NCBI RefSeq assembly: GCF_019703835.1
Contig: NZ_AP023054.1
Coordinates: 1,957,580-2,021,579, forward strand
Direction of reading: 5' to 3'
From: Thaumasiovibrio subtropicus
GTDB taxonomy: Bacteria; Pseudomonadota; Gammaproteobacteria; Enterobacterales; Vibrionaceae
DNA: 64,000 nt
Shown: positions 27,738 to 35,606 of the stretch, in pieces
How the letters are laid out: each line of letters starts with the position of its first letter
Position numbering within the stretch: the first letter of the stretch is position 1
Position numbers and translations under genes: made by a program
The notes under the pieces: generated by a model
What the model was told of the DNA's origin: nothing
Database searches by the model: none
Seen by the model: the letters and a program-made list of their open reading frames with translations, nothing else

Positions 27738-28292
27738 ATGGACGATTCAAGCATACTTACACACCTCACCCCTGAAAGTGACTGGGCCGAGCCCACTTTT
27801 TTTCTCTATGAAGGTAACGATAAACTCGCGTTAAATCTTGCCAGTGCGATTCAATACAGTGGGATTGGCAGTGTTGGCGGCTTAGTGCTTGGCTTTCGCC
27901 TCGTGCAATATGCCGTCAAAATTGCGGCTGGCAACGAGCCTCTTCAGCGAAACGGGATCAGCATTTATACCGCATTTCCCGGACGAGGAACCCAAGATGC
28001 TTTCGAGTACACATGCCGCGCACTGAGAGACAAGCGCTACTGCTGTGATACCACGCTACACCATCCGGCAGCACAAACGGGGCAAAGGGGTCAGTTTCTC
28101 TTTACGTTACGCGTTAACGAGCAAAGTATGGTTTTAACACCTGCTGATGGCCTTCCTACCCGCGAGTACTTTGACGCCGATCGTCAATCCAGTCAGAGTG
28201 ATGCCGCTGCTCTACGTTGGCGAGAAGAAAAGATAGCGTTTGCAAATACATTGCTAAGTCTGCCACCAGAGCAGTGCCTGAGGGTACTTTAA
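27738..28292 (+). CDS. Fur-regulated protein of unknown function
   Basis: 184 aa from the ATG at 27738, preceded by TGGAG; a GTG at 27726 would add four residues and overlap that site. It is a soluble protein with no signal peptide or membrane segment. A Gly-rich helix-like stretch (SGIGSVGGLVLGFRLVQYAVKIA, about 38-60) and a CRALRDKRYCC cysteine cluster are visible. No family recognised. The Fur box implies expression under iron limitation, so a role in iron or heme handling or in an iron-sparing pathway is an inference. Confidence 0.78.
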   Translation: MDDSSILTHLTPESDWAEPTFFLYEGNDKLALNLASAIQYSGIGSVGGLVLGFRLVQYAVKIAAGNEPLQRNGISIYTAFPGRGTQDAFEYTCRALRDKRYCCDTTLHHPAAQTGQRGQFLFTLRVNEQSMVLTPADGLPTREYFDADRQSSQSDAAALRWREEKIAFANTLLSLPPEQCLRVL

Positions 28293-28299
28293 CAAAAGA

Positions 28300-28328
28300 G
28301 ATAAAAAAGCCAGCGAATATCGCTGGCT
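28300..28328 (-). terminator. intrinsic terminator for the DUF3622 gene (possibly bidirectional)
   Basis: Stem AGCCAGCGA / TCGCTGGCT with a 3-nt loop; on the minus strand it is followed by a T-run, matching the end of the gene at 28351. It also lies 15 bp past the plus-strand gene stop. Confidence 0.75.
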
Positions 28329-28350
28329 ATGTACTCAAACTCGACGCAAC

Positions 28351-28668
28351 TTAGTCGTCAAAGTCCATAAAGTCTTCGTCATCATCCTCGACAACAGGAC
28401 GCTTCGCTTCGTTTGCTGCTTGCTTTTCAGCTTTAGCAACATCTCGCTCATGACGTTGTTCAGCTTTTCGCTTGTTACGCTCTACTTGCTGTTGAGCAAA
28501 CTCACCCAATGTCTTCTCAGCCCACTCAATCGCAGCTTGCTCGGTTTCGAAGCCTGTATCACGCTTTGAGATGGTGGTGCGTCGCGCTGAAACCTGACGA
28601 ATGATCTCTGCTGCCCAGCCATTACGCTTTTCAACAACACGATAAGTAAATTTTTTGCCAGTGGCCAT
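28351..28668 (-). CDS. DUF3622-family protein
   Basis: 105 aa from the ATG at 28668, chosen over an upstream in-frame start because AGGAAA lies 8 nt upstream and the family begins M-x-x-G-K-K-F. The N-terminal half is a compact beta/alpha domain (KKFTYRVVEKRNGWAAEIIRQ... to about residue 60). The C-terminal half is a charged Glu/Lys/Arg/Gln-rich helix ending in an Asp/Glu tail (VEDDDEDFMDFDD). The family is common in Vibrionaceae with no known function. It is likely cytoplasmic. Confidence 0.82.
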   Translation of the reverse strand: MATGKKFTYRVVEKRNGWAAEIIRQVSARRTTISKRDTGFETEQAAIEWAEKTLGEFAQQQVERNKRKAEQRHERDVAKAEKQAANEAKRPVVEDDDEDFMDFDD

Positions 28669-29066
28669 ATGATTTCCTAAGGAAAAGAGAAAAACTAAGT
28701 GCCACTTCCATGGCGAATTGGGTACATCCATCCACGCGTGCCACCGACTGACATGTCAAAAGTAGCTCAGCGATACCAATGAAGAAATCGTTCCCCATCA
28801 GGTTTGTGCGCGACATTATACTCAAGTCGTCACAATATGCTCGAAAAAATCGTCAAGGAGTGCAATCGCCTCATCTCTACTCAATCTAGATATCGATTCA
28901 GAACGCGTGTAATCGATAAAATAGTCACTCCATATTTAGCTGAAGCGAATCGCATTCATACCGTTGCCATTCATCATGAAAACGAATACCAAGATACCCT
29001 GCCGCCTACCACGTCATTCCTCAGTAAGGAAATCGTTAACACCTTACTCATTACGAGAAACGCGTT
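28669..29066. other. intergenic stretch without a credible gene
   Basis: About 400 bp. It holds the promoter side of the DUF3622 gene and a weak resemblance to a repeat end (TATACTCAAGTC, near 28816). A 104-codon frame here lacks a ribosome binding site and overlaps the next gene, so I did not call it. Confidence 0.4.
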
Positions 29067-29552
29067 ATGTTCAAGATTAAATCGAACCCTGAGACCTGTT
29101 GCATCTATAAAGCCCTGATCGCCATCAGCCTCTTTTTTATGTCCTCGTTAGCGAATGCCTCTGAAATGCCACCTGCAAAAGTGAGCGCGCTTTCTACTTT
29201 TCCAGCCTTACAGGATCAAATTTCGCAGCTAGTTTCAACCGCATCGAACTCAACTCACTCAACGCATCAACTTTTTATCTCCCATTACGATAACGATGCG
29301 CTCACCGCCTATGTGTATTGGCAACAAGGACAAGAGCTTTGGATTTTACCGATCAGTACCAAGCCAGATGAAAGCTGGGCGTTTATTCATGCCAATGCCA
29401 ACATGCGTCGTATCCATCTCGTCGACCATGTCGTCGCCAGTGCGGATGATGTTGGCAGTAGCACTTTTCTCGTCGATAGAGCTTGGGCGGCAGCACATCT
29501 GTTCAACGCCGTTGTTCACGGCGAAGCGATCACCATTGCGTTAAAGGAGTAG
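29067..29552 (+). CDS. secreted protein, candidate periplasmic immunity partner
   Basis: 161 aa with a signal peptide (about residues 1-32; hydrophobic core LIAISLFFMSSLANA). The mature domain is about 130 aa, mixed alpha/beta, Ser/His-rich and without cysteines. It ends 2 bp before the next gene, whose product has no signal peptide and a possible wall-hydrolase domain. A periplasmic protein paired with a cytoplasm-made hydrolase is the layout of type VI effector-immunity pairs; this is inference. No family recognised. Confidence 0.7.
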   Translation: MFKIKSNPETCCIYKALIAISLFFMSSLANASEMPPAKVSALSTFPALQDQISQLVSTASNSTHSTHQLFISHYDNDALTAYVYWQQGQELWILPISTKPDESWAFIHANANMRRIHLVDHVVASADDVGSSTFLVDRAWAAAHLFNAVVHGEAITIALKE

Positions 29553-29554
29553 AA

Positions 29555-30352
29555 ATGGTTAATTTTGTAGATACACGAGGCATGTCAATCAGCGCCATTA
29601 GCATCCCCAAAAATGGCACTAAACGCATTAGAACCAACGGCTTAACGGCACGGGTTGCCACTGACATCAAGTTGGAAAACGGGCGATTCATCACTGCGAC
29701 GTTAACGAATAGTCCGTTTAACGGCCCTCGCGGTCAATGGACAATTGACATTAAAGGCACAACAGTAGGGACCACAACATTAAAAGCGACGTCTGGTAAC
29801 AAAAGTGCTGCTATCGACATCGAAGTGTTTGATAAAAAGGTGATTCAGCTTCCTCAATCAAGCACAGACGAGGGTTTGCTTGCTCGCTTATTCTTGGCTG
29901 AGTCGATTAATCCAAGCAGCCCGAGATATAAAGAAGACGAAGCGATCACCTCGATGCTTTGGATGCGTCAGGTTGTCGAAAACCGTAAAGCTGACAGTAA
30001 GCCTTCTCGATTTGCTATCACAGCCACATCCAATGTCACCTATAAGGATGTTGTTATTGCTCGGAATCAGTTCCATGGTTTTGAGAGCTATCCTAGCCTA
30101 ATTGATTCGATCAAAAACAACCTCCTCACACTGGTCAATACAGCCAACAATTACAATCACCCAGAGCGAGAGAAATACGCCACTTTTGTCAATGCGGCAC
30201 TTGCTGCTGCAAAATCCAATGCCTTGGACAGCTTTACCGACCCCAGCCAGAAAGGCTTATATGGATGGCGCACTAAAGACTCCAGCGCACCCGGTGGTGA
30301 TTTTGTTAAGCATGCCGATTTAGCCGGGCAGACATTCTATACCTTGAAATAG
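29555..30352 (+). CDS. Ig-like plus cell-wall-hydrolase-like protein without signal peptide (candidate antibacterial effector)
   Basis: 265 aa from the ATG at 29555, chosen because AAGGAG precedes it. Residues 1-95 resemble a BIG2-like Ig domain (ISIPKNGTKRIRTNG... and VGTTTLKATSGNKSAAIDIEV). Residues 105-240 resemble the SleB/Hydrolase_2 lytic-transglycosylase layout: LLARLFLAES with a possible catalytic Glu, AITSMLWMRQVVENR, then RNQFHGFESYP. There is no signal peptide, so export would need another route such as T6SS. It is 2 bp from the secreted protein upstream. Similarity is by eye and the enzymatic claim is tentative. Confidence 0.68.
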   Translation: MVNFVDTRGMSISAISIPKNGTKRIRTNGLTARVATDIKLENGRFITATLTNSPFNGPRGQWTIDIKGTTVGTTTLKATSGNKSAAIDIEVFDKKVIQLPQSSTDEGLLARLFLAESINPSSPRYKEDEAITSMLWMRQVVENRKADSKPSRFAITATSNVTYKDVVIARNQFHGFESYPSLIDSIKNNLLTLVNTANNYNHPEREKYATFVNAALAAAKSNALDSFTDPSQKGLYGWRTKDSSAPGGDFVKHADLAGQTFYTLK

Positions 30353-30440
30353 CGTGGAAAGGTGAGCAAAAATAGTACAGTGGCTTAGCTACGTTTTGGC
30401 GAGTTGCTCTTAAGGACGTACTGATAGACAAGGTATGAAG

Positions 30441-30472
30441 AAAAAAACGCGGCCTAAATCCTTAAAGGCCGC
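30441..30472 (-). terminator. minus-strand intrinsic terminator with no annotated gene upstream
   Basis: Stem GCGGCCT / AGGCCGC followed on the minus strand by seven T (30447-30441). The nearest minus-strand gene upstream is 3 kb away beyond two plus-strand genes, so this terminator should serve a short transcript. Confidence 0.75.
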
Positions 30473-30509
30473 ATAAAATATCATTCTACAGAGGAACAAC
30501 TATCGTGGA
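30441..30509 (-). ncRNA. candidate small RNA of about 70 nt
   Basis: A strong minus-strand promoter (30516-30543) should start transcription near 30509, and the intrinsic terminator ends it at about 30441. No open frame fits. The RNA would carry a short unpaired 5' part and the terminator hairpin. It does not match Spot 42 or Qrr as I remember them. It could also be the scar of a deleted rRNA operon, since the promoter is rrn-like. Confidence 0.5.
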
Positions 30510-30515
30510 AGGCGC

Positions 30516-30543
30516 ATTATAGGGTTCCATGCGCAAGGATCAA
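30516..30543 (-). promoter_or_regulatory. strong rrn-P1-like promoter, minus strand
   Basis: On the minus strand: TTGATC (30543-30538), a 16-bp spacer, and a perfect TATAAT (30521-30516), followed by the GC-rich discriminator GCGCC. An AT-rich UP-like tract lies upstream. CCCTATAATGCGCC is typical of gammaproteobacterial rRNA promoters. Confidence 0.7.
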
Positions 30544-30610
30544 GCGATTTTTGGTCAGAAAACACCCTCCACTTTCTGTATCCTTGATTCACAAGCACTT
30601 ATTGTTTGGC

Positions 30611-30757
30611 TATAAACTCAGTCCACCTCATGATGCCGAGCTTAAAAGCGGCCTAGCGCGTCGAAGTCAAGGTAAAGATACCAAGGCAAAAGTGTGAAGG
30701 AATACTCTTCCCTTTCAATCACCTTTAACGCAAAACTCAGCGTTAACCGCATCATTA
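30611..30757 (-). repeat. decayed partial copy of the dispersed palindromic element
   Basis: In reverse orientation relative to 26791-27058. It keeps a degenerate end (AAACTCAGTCCACCTCATGA) and an internal match (GCGGCCTAGCGCGTCGA, then AAAGTGTGAAGGAATA). The other end is missing. Confidence 0.7.
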
Positions 30758-30892
30758 GCACCAACTTCTGACCTCTTCTCTTCCCACCTAAGACACACTT
30801 AATGCAACAAGTTGACCTAACGGACTACATCAGAGGCAAAGATTATGCTGTTCTTATAGCAAGATATATGCAATTCACCGCATTTTACAATG

Positions 30893-30958
30893 TTTGATTC
30901 AGCTCACATTCAGTTTCAAAGATAACCCGCAAATTTGATGGAGATCTGGTTTTATAAT
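30893..30958 (+). promoter_or_regulatory. CRP-like site and -10 element for the porin gene
   Basis: TTTGA-N6-TCACA (30893-30908) differs by one base from the CRP core TGTGA-N6-TCACA. A perfect TATAAT lies at 30953-30958. The CRP centre would be about 64 bp upstream of the expected start, near the class I position, and no good -35 is seen. Confidence 0.55.
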
Positions 30959-31051
30959 TTTAAAACACAATTTCTATTTTAATAATTCATCATTCCGATA
31001 AGATTAAACTCGTGAATCATCACTGAAGTTTAATAACTGACGGAAATAGTT

Positions 31052-32479
31052 ATGAGTACAACAACTAAAACAGCACTAACCTTGGTAAGCCTATCAGTGG
31101 CGGCCGCCCTAGCCTCTACTCAAGTGCAAGCCTCTACGCTTGATCAAAATGACGTCCTTAACCAAAGCGCAGCAGCGGTTGACTTGGCGGATGAAGCGAA
31201 ACAAGCTTTCTACGAAGAGTCATCTTCGAAAATCCACACTTTCCTTTACATCCGCGATCGTGAAGAGCGTGATCCAACCAGCAATACATACGTTCCAAAC
31301 ATCGAGAATCAAACTTTACAATTAGCTTGGGACTACAAGTCAGGCTACTTCAAAGACACCATTGGTTTAGACCTGTGGGCAAATACCAACCTACAGCTCG
31401 GTGACACAACCGGTATGTCGGAAATTCTTTACTTCGACCACAAGTGTAAAGAAGTTGACGGTAAGTATGAAGCCTGTGAAAAATCATACTCCGCACTGAC
31501 CATTGCTGCCCTGAAAGCAAAATTTGGCACTGATAATGCGGGCCTTGCTGTGCGCGGTGGTTACACGCGTATCAACATTGGTACTATTCGTTCAAGCTGG
31601 GGTTTGAACCCACACGCTTACCGCGGCATAGAGCTGAAAGGCCATGTTGGTGATTTCATTCTTGGCTATGCCATTGCTGACCGCTTTAAGAATGATTGGC
31701 GTAAAGAGTTCCTGCCGATGACCACCAAGTGGCACCAGAATCAAACAGCTAACTCATCAACCATCAATACTGAAATTGATTACATCCATACACTGGGTGC
31801 TATTTACAAGTTTGATGGTGGTCAAATTGATTTAGGTTACGGCGAAGGTAAAGATTACCGCAAAAACTGGCAGGCGCTGGCTAAGTACGGCTTCAATGTT
31901 GGTGATGCACGTGTAGACCTCTCAGGTTTTTACCATGGCGGTCGCTCAGAAGAGTCTGAACTTACTGGCCTACAAGATACCAAAAACGAGTACTACTTAG
32001 GTCTTGGTGCAAAAATTAAGCACGGTAACTTCACCTGGGTAACGGGTGTCAGCACCACAGATACGCAAGGTCAAGCGAGTGCCTATAACTTCCGACTAAC
32101 GCCTTGGGCAAACTCTGACAACCGTAACTTCATGCAGACGACATCACAGCTTGAAGATTACAACGTTGATGGTACCCGTGCGTTCAAACTGACCATGAAC
32201 TACAACTTCGCTGAGTTTGGTCTTCCAGGCCTAAGTGCTGGTATCGGTGGCTCTTACGGTAACAACGTTTTCTCTGGTCGCGATGGTAACGGCGATGCGA
32301 AATATGACGGTAAAATGCACTCCTTTGACTGGAACGTGGGTTACAAATTCCAAGAAGGTAGCTTAGAAGGTCTAAACGTACGTGTTCACCGCGGTCAGTT
32401 CCGTGGCGACGACATCGTTCATAAGAAAGACCGCAACGACCTGAAAGTTCTGATTTCTTACAGTGTTACGCTGAAATAA
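31052..32479 (+). CDS. OprD-family outer-membrane porin, similar in layout to chitoporin ChiP
   Basis: 475 aa with a signal peptide ending near QVQA (about residue 27) and alternating amphipathic strands to a C-terminal strand. It has OprD-family features: a single 18-strand-type barrel length, an N-terminal strand LYIRDREERD, and a C-terminal HRGQFRGDDI...RNDLKVLISYSV. The order of motifs resembles E. coli ChiP (468 aa), which takes up chitooligosaccharides. Two cysteines (DHKC, YEAC) probably pin an external loop. The putative CRP site upstream fits carbon-source control. The substrate is not proven; chitin sugars are a reasonable guess given the nearby chitin-binding protease. Confidence 0.82.
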   Translation: MSTTTKTALTLVSLSVAAALASTQVQASTLDQNDVLNQSAAAVDLADEAKQAFYEESSSKIHTFLYIRDREERDPTSNTYVPNIENQTLQLAWDYKSGYFKDTIGLDLWANTNLQLGDTTGMSEILYFDHKCKEVDGKYEACEKSYSALTIAALKAKFGTDNAGLAVRGGYTRINIGTIRSSWGLNPHAYRGIELKGHVGDFILGYAIADRFKNDWRKEFLPMTTKWHQNQTANSSTINTEIDYIHTLGAIYKFDGGQIDLGYGEGKDYRKNWQALAKYGFNVGDARVDLSGFYHGGRSEESELTGLQDTKNEYYLGLGAKIKHGNFTWVTGVSTTDTQGQASAYNFRLTPWANSDNRNFMQTTSQLEDYNVDGTRAFKLTMNYNFAEFGLPGLSAGIGGSYGNNVFSGRDGNGDAKYDGKMHSFDWNVGYKFQEGSLEGLNVRVHRGQFRGDDIVHKKDRNDLKVLISYSVTLK

Positions 32480-32533
32480 TCAGTGATTAGGAAGTTCGCT
32501 GCTTCCATATGATTCACTCCTGAACGAATCAAA

Positions 32534-32572
32534 GACCTCTGCATTGCCGCCGCAGAGGTCTTTTCTATTTTT
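32534..32572 (+). terminator. intrinsic terminator after the porin gene
   Basis: A perfect 9-bp stem GACCTCTGC / GCAGAGGTC with a 9-nt loop, followed by TTTTCTATTTTT. Confidence 0.9.
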
Positions 32573-32773
32573 ACAAACCCTACTTTGATTTATATGGCAG
32601 CCTCCGAAGTCGCCTTTTAATTAAACTTCAAACCTGACTTTCCCAAGTAACGTACACAGATGACATGTTTCATGGCTAATCGAGGCACAATCCTACCGCT
32701 CAAACCGCTTTAGATGAGATGAATTATCATTTAATATATTGTTGGCAGGATTAATGTAGGCGAGTAAAGTGCA

Positions 32774-33472
32774 ATGAGTTATTCGATTTTCGAAACAATG
32801 ACAAAAGCTGAACGCGATCAGTTACTTGCGCAAAGCTGTGACATTGAGTGTCAGGCGGGAGAAACCCTTTTTGAGCAAGGTGACGACGCCACAAATATGT
32901 ACAAAGTCGTGAAAGGCAAGATCTCATTGTATCGCTTGATGCCGAATGGCGATGAGAAACTGTTTAAAGTGTTTATGGCAGGTGGCATCATCGCTGAAGT
33001 TGCGATGTTTATGTCTCCGCGCGCTTACCCTATGAGCGCGAGAATCGATCAAGACTCGCAGCTTATCGCGATTCCCTACTACGCGATTAACGAGTTAGTT
33101 TATCATTCCCCGACACTCAGTGAGCGCGCTCTGCAATATATGAGCAATCACATTCTACAACTCATGAACACCCAAAACATTCTCACCCAAGTCAGCGCAC
33201 ATCAACGCTTAGTCATGCGCTTTGCCGAGATCTACCGCCAGCAACATCGACATGAAGATACCATCACGCTCCCCGTCACCAAGAAGCTTCTTGCAACCCA
33301 ATTGGGAATGACGCCTGAAACGCTGTCTCGAGCCATTACTAAGCTAAAGAAAGCTGCGCTAATTGAAGAGCATGGCGCTCAAATTGTTATCTCTGATATT
33401 CCGAAACTGTGTGAGTTTGTGAATCTCACTGACGACATCTTTTTGCCAACGGATTCCTCGCTTAAACTGTAG
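32774..33472 (+). CDS. Crp/Fnr-family transcriptional regulator
   Basis: 232 aa. An N-terminal cyclic-nucleotide-binding-type barrel (about 10-125; ETLFEQGDDATNMYKVVKGKI, IAEVAMFM), a dimer helix, and a C-terminal winged helix-turn-helix (KKLLATQLGMTPETLSRAITKLKKA, about 173-196). It lacks the four-cysteine iron-sulfur pattern of Fnr, and the cAMP-contacting residues of Crp are not evident, so a heme/NO-type (DNR-like) or other sensor is possible. It stands alone; its targets are unknown. Confidence 0.85.
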   Translation: MSYSIFETMTKAERDQLLAQSCDIECQAGETLFEQGDDATNMYKVVKGKISLYRLMPNGDEKLFKVFMAGGIIAEVAMFMSPRAYPMSARIDQDSQLIAIPYYAINELVYHSPTLSERALQYMSNHILQLMNTQNILTQVSAHQRLVMRFAEIYRQQHRHEDTITLPVTKKLLATQLGMTPETLSRAITKLKKAALIEEHGAQIVISDIPKLCEFVNLTDDIFLPTDSSLKL

Positions 33473-33510
33473 GTCTGCCTACTCTCGTTTAATGTATATC
33501 GCTTAAAAGA

Positions 33511-33537
33511 AAGGCTTTCCTAATATAGGAAAGCCTT
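33511..33537. terminator. hairpin between convergent regulator and receptor genes
   Basis: A 12-bp perfect stem AAGGCTTTCCTA / TAGGAAAGCCTT with a 3-nt loop between the converging genes. T-rich sequence follows on both strands, so it is probably bidirectional. Confidence 0.7.
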
Positions 33538-33642
33538 GATTAATTTAGTCGAAAGAAACCGTCACTTGAGCTCACTGCAATAGGTGAGTCTATTGCATTC
33601 AGCCAGAGCCCATTGCGCTAGCATGATGGTGGCTCGGCCAAA

Positions 33643-35592
33643 TTAATATTCAAAGTCTAGTGATGCGTAGTAGATACGGCCTTGTTCAACTTGGCCTGTT
33701 TCAACGGTTTCACGCTCTAGACGGGTATCACCGATATTCGTTATACCAGCTTTAAACTGAATATTTGGATGAATATATACACTACCGCCAACATCTACTG
33801 TTTCATAAGCTGACAGTTCATTTTGCGTATATGTGCCATCTGGCTGCTTTCTAGCCCAGTCTTTCTGCGGTCCAATTATGTTCACGCGAGTATAAAACTG
33901 AAGATCTTGGGTCGGATACCAATTAAACGCGAGGTTGCTAATATAACGTGGCGTGTTTTCCAACTCATTTCCTGTTGTCTTATCTTCACTGTCTGTGATC
34001 GTCAAGTTTGCAGAGAAAGAGAACACATCAGATGGGTCATAGCGACCATCAATTTCGATACCTTGAGTTCTAACTTCATTCAAGTTGATGTGTTTAATAT
34101 ATGGTAACCCACCTGGTCCGCTACCGTATCGGTTAGCAGTATCTCGATAGATCATGTCCTCAACATCATTTAAGAAGCCGCCAACTTGCAACGACCAGTT
34201 ATCTTCGGCGTAGTGTGCCGAAAGCTCATAACTGACGGATGTTTCCGGTTTCAAGTCTGGATTACCTACCAACCAACAACGTCCGCCACAACTGATCAAC
34301 ACAAACTGATCAGAAGAACGCCACATTGCAGGCGCCTTGAAGCCAGAACCAACCCCACCTTTAATTGTTAACTTTTCAGATGCATTATAGACACCATAGA
34401 CACGAGGACTAAAATTGCTCCCAAATTCACTATGGTCAGTATAACGGCCGCTCAGCACTAGCTTAAACGGGTCAGTAATTTGAATCTCATCTTGAATATA
34501 AACAGCAACTTGGGAGTTGTCAGCTTTTTCCTTGTAATCCCGATCATGCTTTAATTCTGTCGTACCATAATCCAAGCCCACAGTTAACCAATGATTACTG
34601 CCAAAACCAAATACAGCGCGAGCATCAAAATTCTGATTATTTTGCTTACCATTCGCTACGGTTAACGCTGGATGAGAGTTGTCCTCCATAATCTCAGCAT
34701 CTTCATAATAATAATTTACATAGGTATCACCCCAGCTCCAGACGCGATTGTAAGCTAGGCCAGCACGTAACCTTTTACTCTCGTAGTAACTATGCTCATC
34801 AGGATCATTGTTAGACCTTGGAGAAACGCGATCATCTTCCATGTGGGAGAAGTCAACAATGAATGTATCATTGTCAGTCGCTAACCAAGTTAAATCACCC
34901 ATAAAGCCCAAACGCTCCTGCCCTTCTAAAGTGTTAGAAGAGGTTGGGTCATTTTCAGTGATAGCCCAAATATCGCGATCTGTATAATCAACATTGGCAC
35001 TGAAAAGGAGTTTATCTTCAATAAGCGCGCCGCCAACGTAGCCACCAACTTGATTCAGATCACCACCTCCAGTCGCAGGGCTGCTAAAACCTACCCGACC
35101 AGCAGCGTGAATATCATTGGTTGGTTGTTTAAGGATAATGTTGACCACGCCACCCAAGGCTTCACTGCCATAAAGTGCCGACATTGGGCCACGCACGACT
35201 TCAACACGCTCAATGGCACTCATCGGAATGCTCGACATGTCAAACGCGCCGCGGACAATGGCTTCACGGGAGTTTATTCTTCGTCCATTAATCAATAACA
35301 ATGTAAAATCGCTATCTAAACCGCGAATCTTAATGGATGGTTCATCCCCCCAGGTTTTATCGATCTGAATCCCCGCAACCCCCTTCAGCGCCTCAGTGAT
35401 ATCAGAAGCTGGAACGCGGTTAATCTCAGCACTATCAATCACACTGATCGAAGCGGGTGCTTCGCGTAACGTTTGTTCGTAAGATGTCGCCGTCACTACC
35501 ACAACTTCATTATCGCCACCGGCTTCACTTGCAAACCCGGTTTGGCTGACTAATGCTGCTGCCACGGCGCAGCTTAACTTGAGCAATTTCAT
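33643..35592 (-). CDS. TonB-dependent outer-membrane receptor for a catechol-type siderophore (IrgA/enterobactin-receptor-like)
   Basis: 649 aa. A signal peptide (1-21) is followed by a TonB-box-like EVVVVTAT, a plug domain (about 40-155; PASISVIDSAEI, IRGLDSDFTLLLINGRR, VEVVRGPMSALYGSEALGGVVNI) and a 22-strand barrel ending in an aromatic strand (YYASLDFEY). It has a C-x-x-x-C loop (SCGGRC) typical of catecholate receptors. It lies 14 bp after the esterase gene on the same strand and shares its Fur-box promoter. Known relatives import ferric enterobactin- or vibriobactin-like chelates. Start supported by AAAGGA 6 nt upstream. Confidence 0.92.
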   Translation of the reverse strand: MKLLKLSCAVAAALVSQTGFASEAGGDNEVVVVTATSYEQTLREAPASISVIDSAEINRVPASDITEALKGVAGIQIDKTWGDEPSIKIRGLDSDFTLLLINGRRINSREAIVRGAFDMSSIPMSAIERVEVVRGPMSALYGSEALGGVVNIILKQPTNDIHAAGRVGFSSPATGGGDLNQVGGYVGGALIEDKLLFSANVDYTDRDIWAITENDPTSSNTLEGQERLGFMGDLTWLATDNDTFIVDFSHMEDDRVSPRSNNDPDEHSYYESKRLRAGLAYNRVWSWGDTYVNYYYEDAEIMEDNSHPALTVANGKQNNQNFDARAVFGFGSNHWLTVGLDYGTTELKHDRDYKEKADNSQVAVYIQDEIQITDPFKLVLSGRYTDHSEFGSNFSPRVYGVYNASEKLTIKGGVGSGFKAPAMWRSSDQFVLISCGGRCWLVGNPDLKPETSVSYELSAHYAEDNWSLQVGGFLNDVEDMIYRDTANRYGSGPGGLPYIKHINLNEVRTQGIEIDGRYDPSDVFSFSANLTITDSEDKTTGNELENTPRYISNLAFNWYPTQDLQFYTRVNIIGPQKDWARKQPDGTYTQNELSAYETVDVGGSVYIHPNIQFKAGITNIGDTRLERETVETGQVEQGRIYYASLDFEY

Positions 35593-35606
35593 GATATTCC
35601 TTTCAT

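Noticed and set aside
28804..29118. 104-codon plus-strand frame before the secreted protein
   Set aside because: No ribosome binding site, overlaps the better-supported gene at 29067 by about 50 bp and shows no domain or signal peptide.
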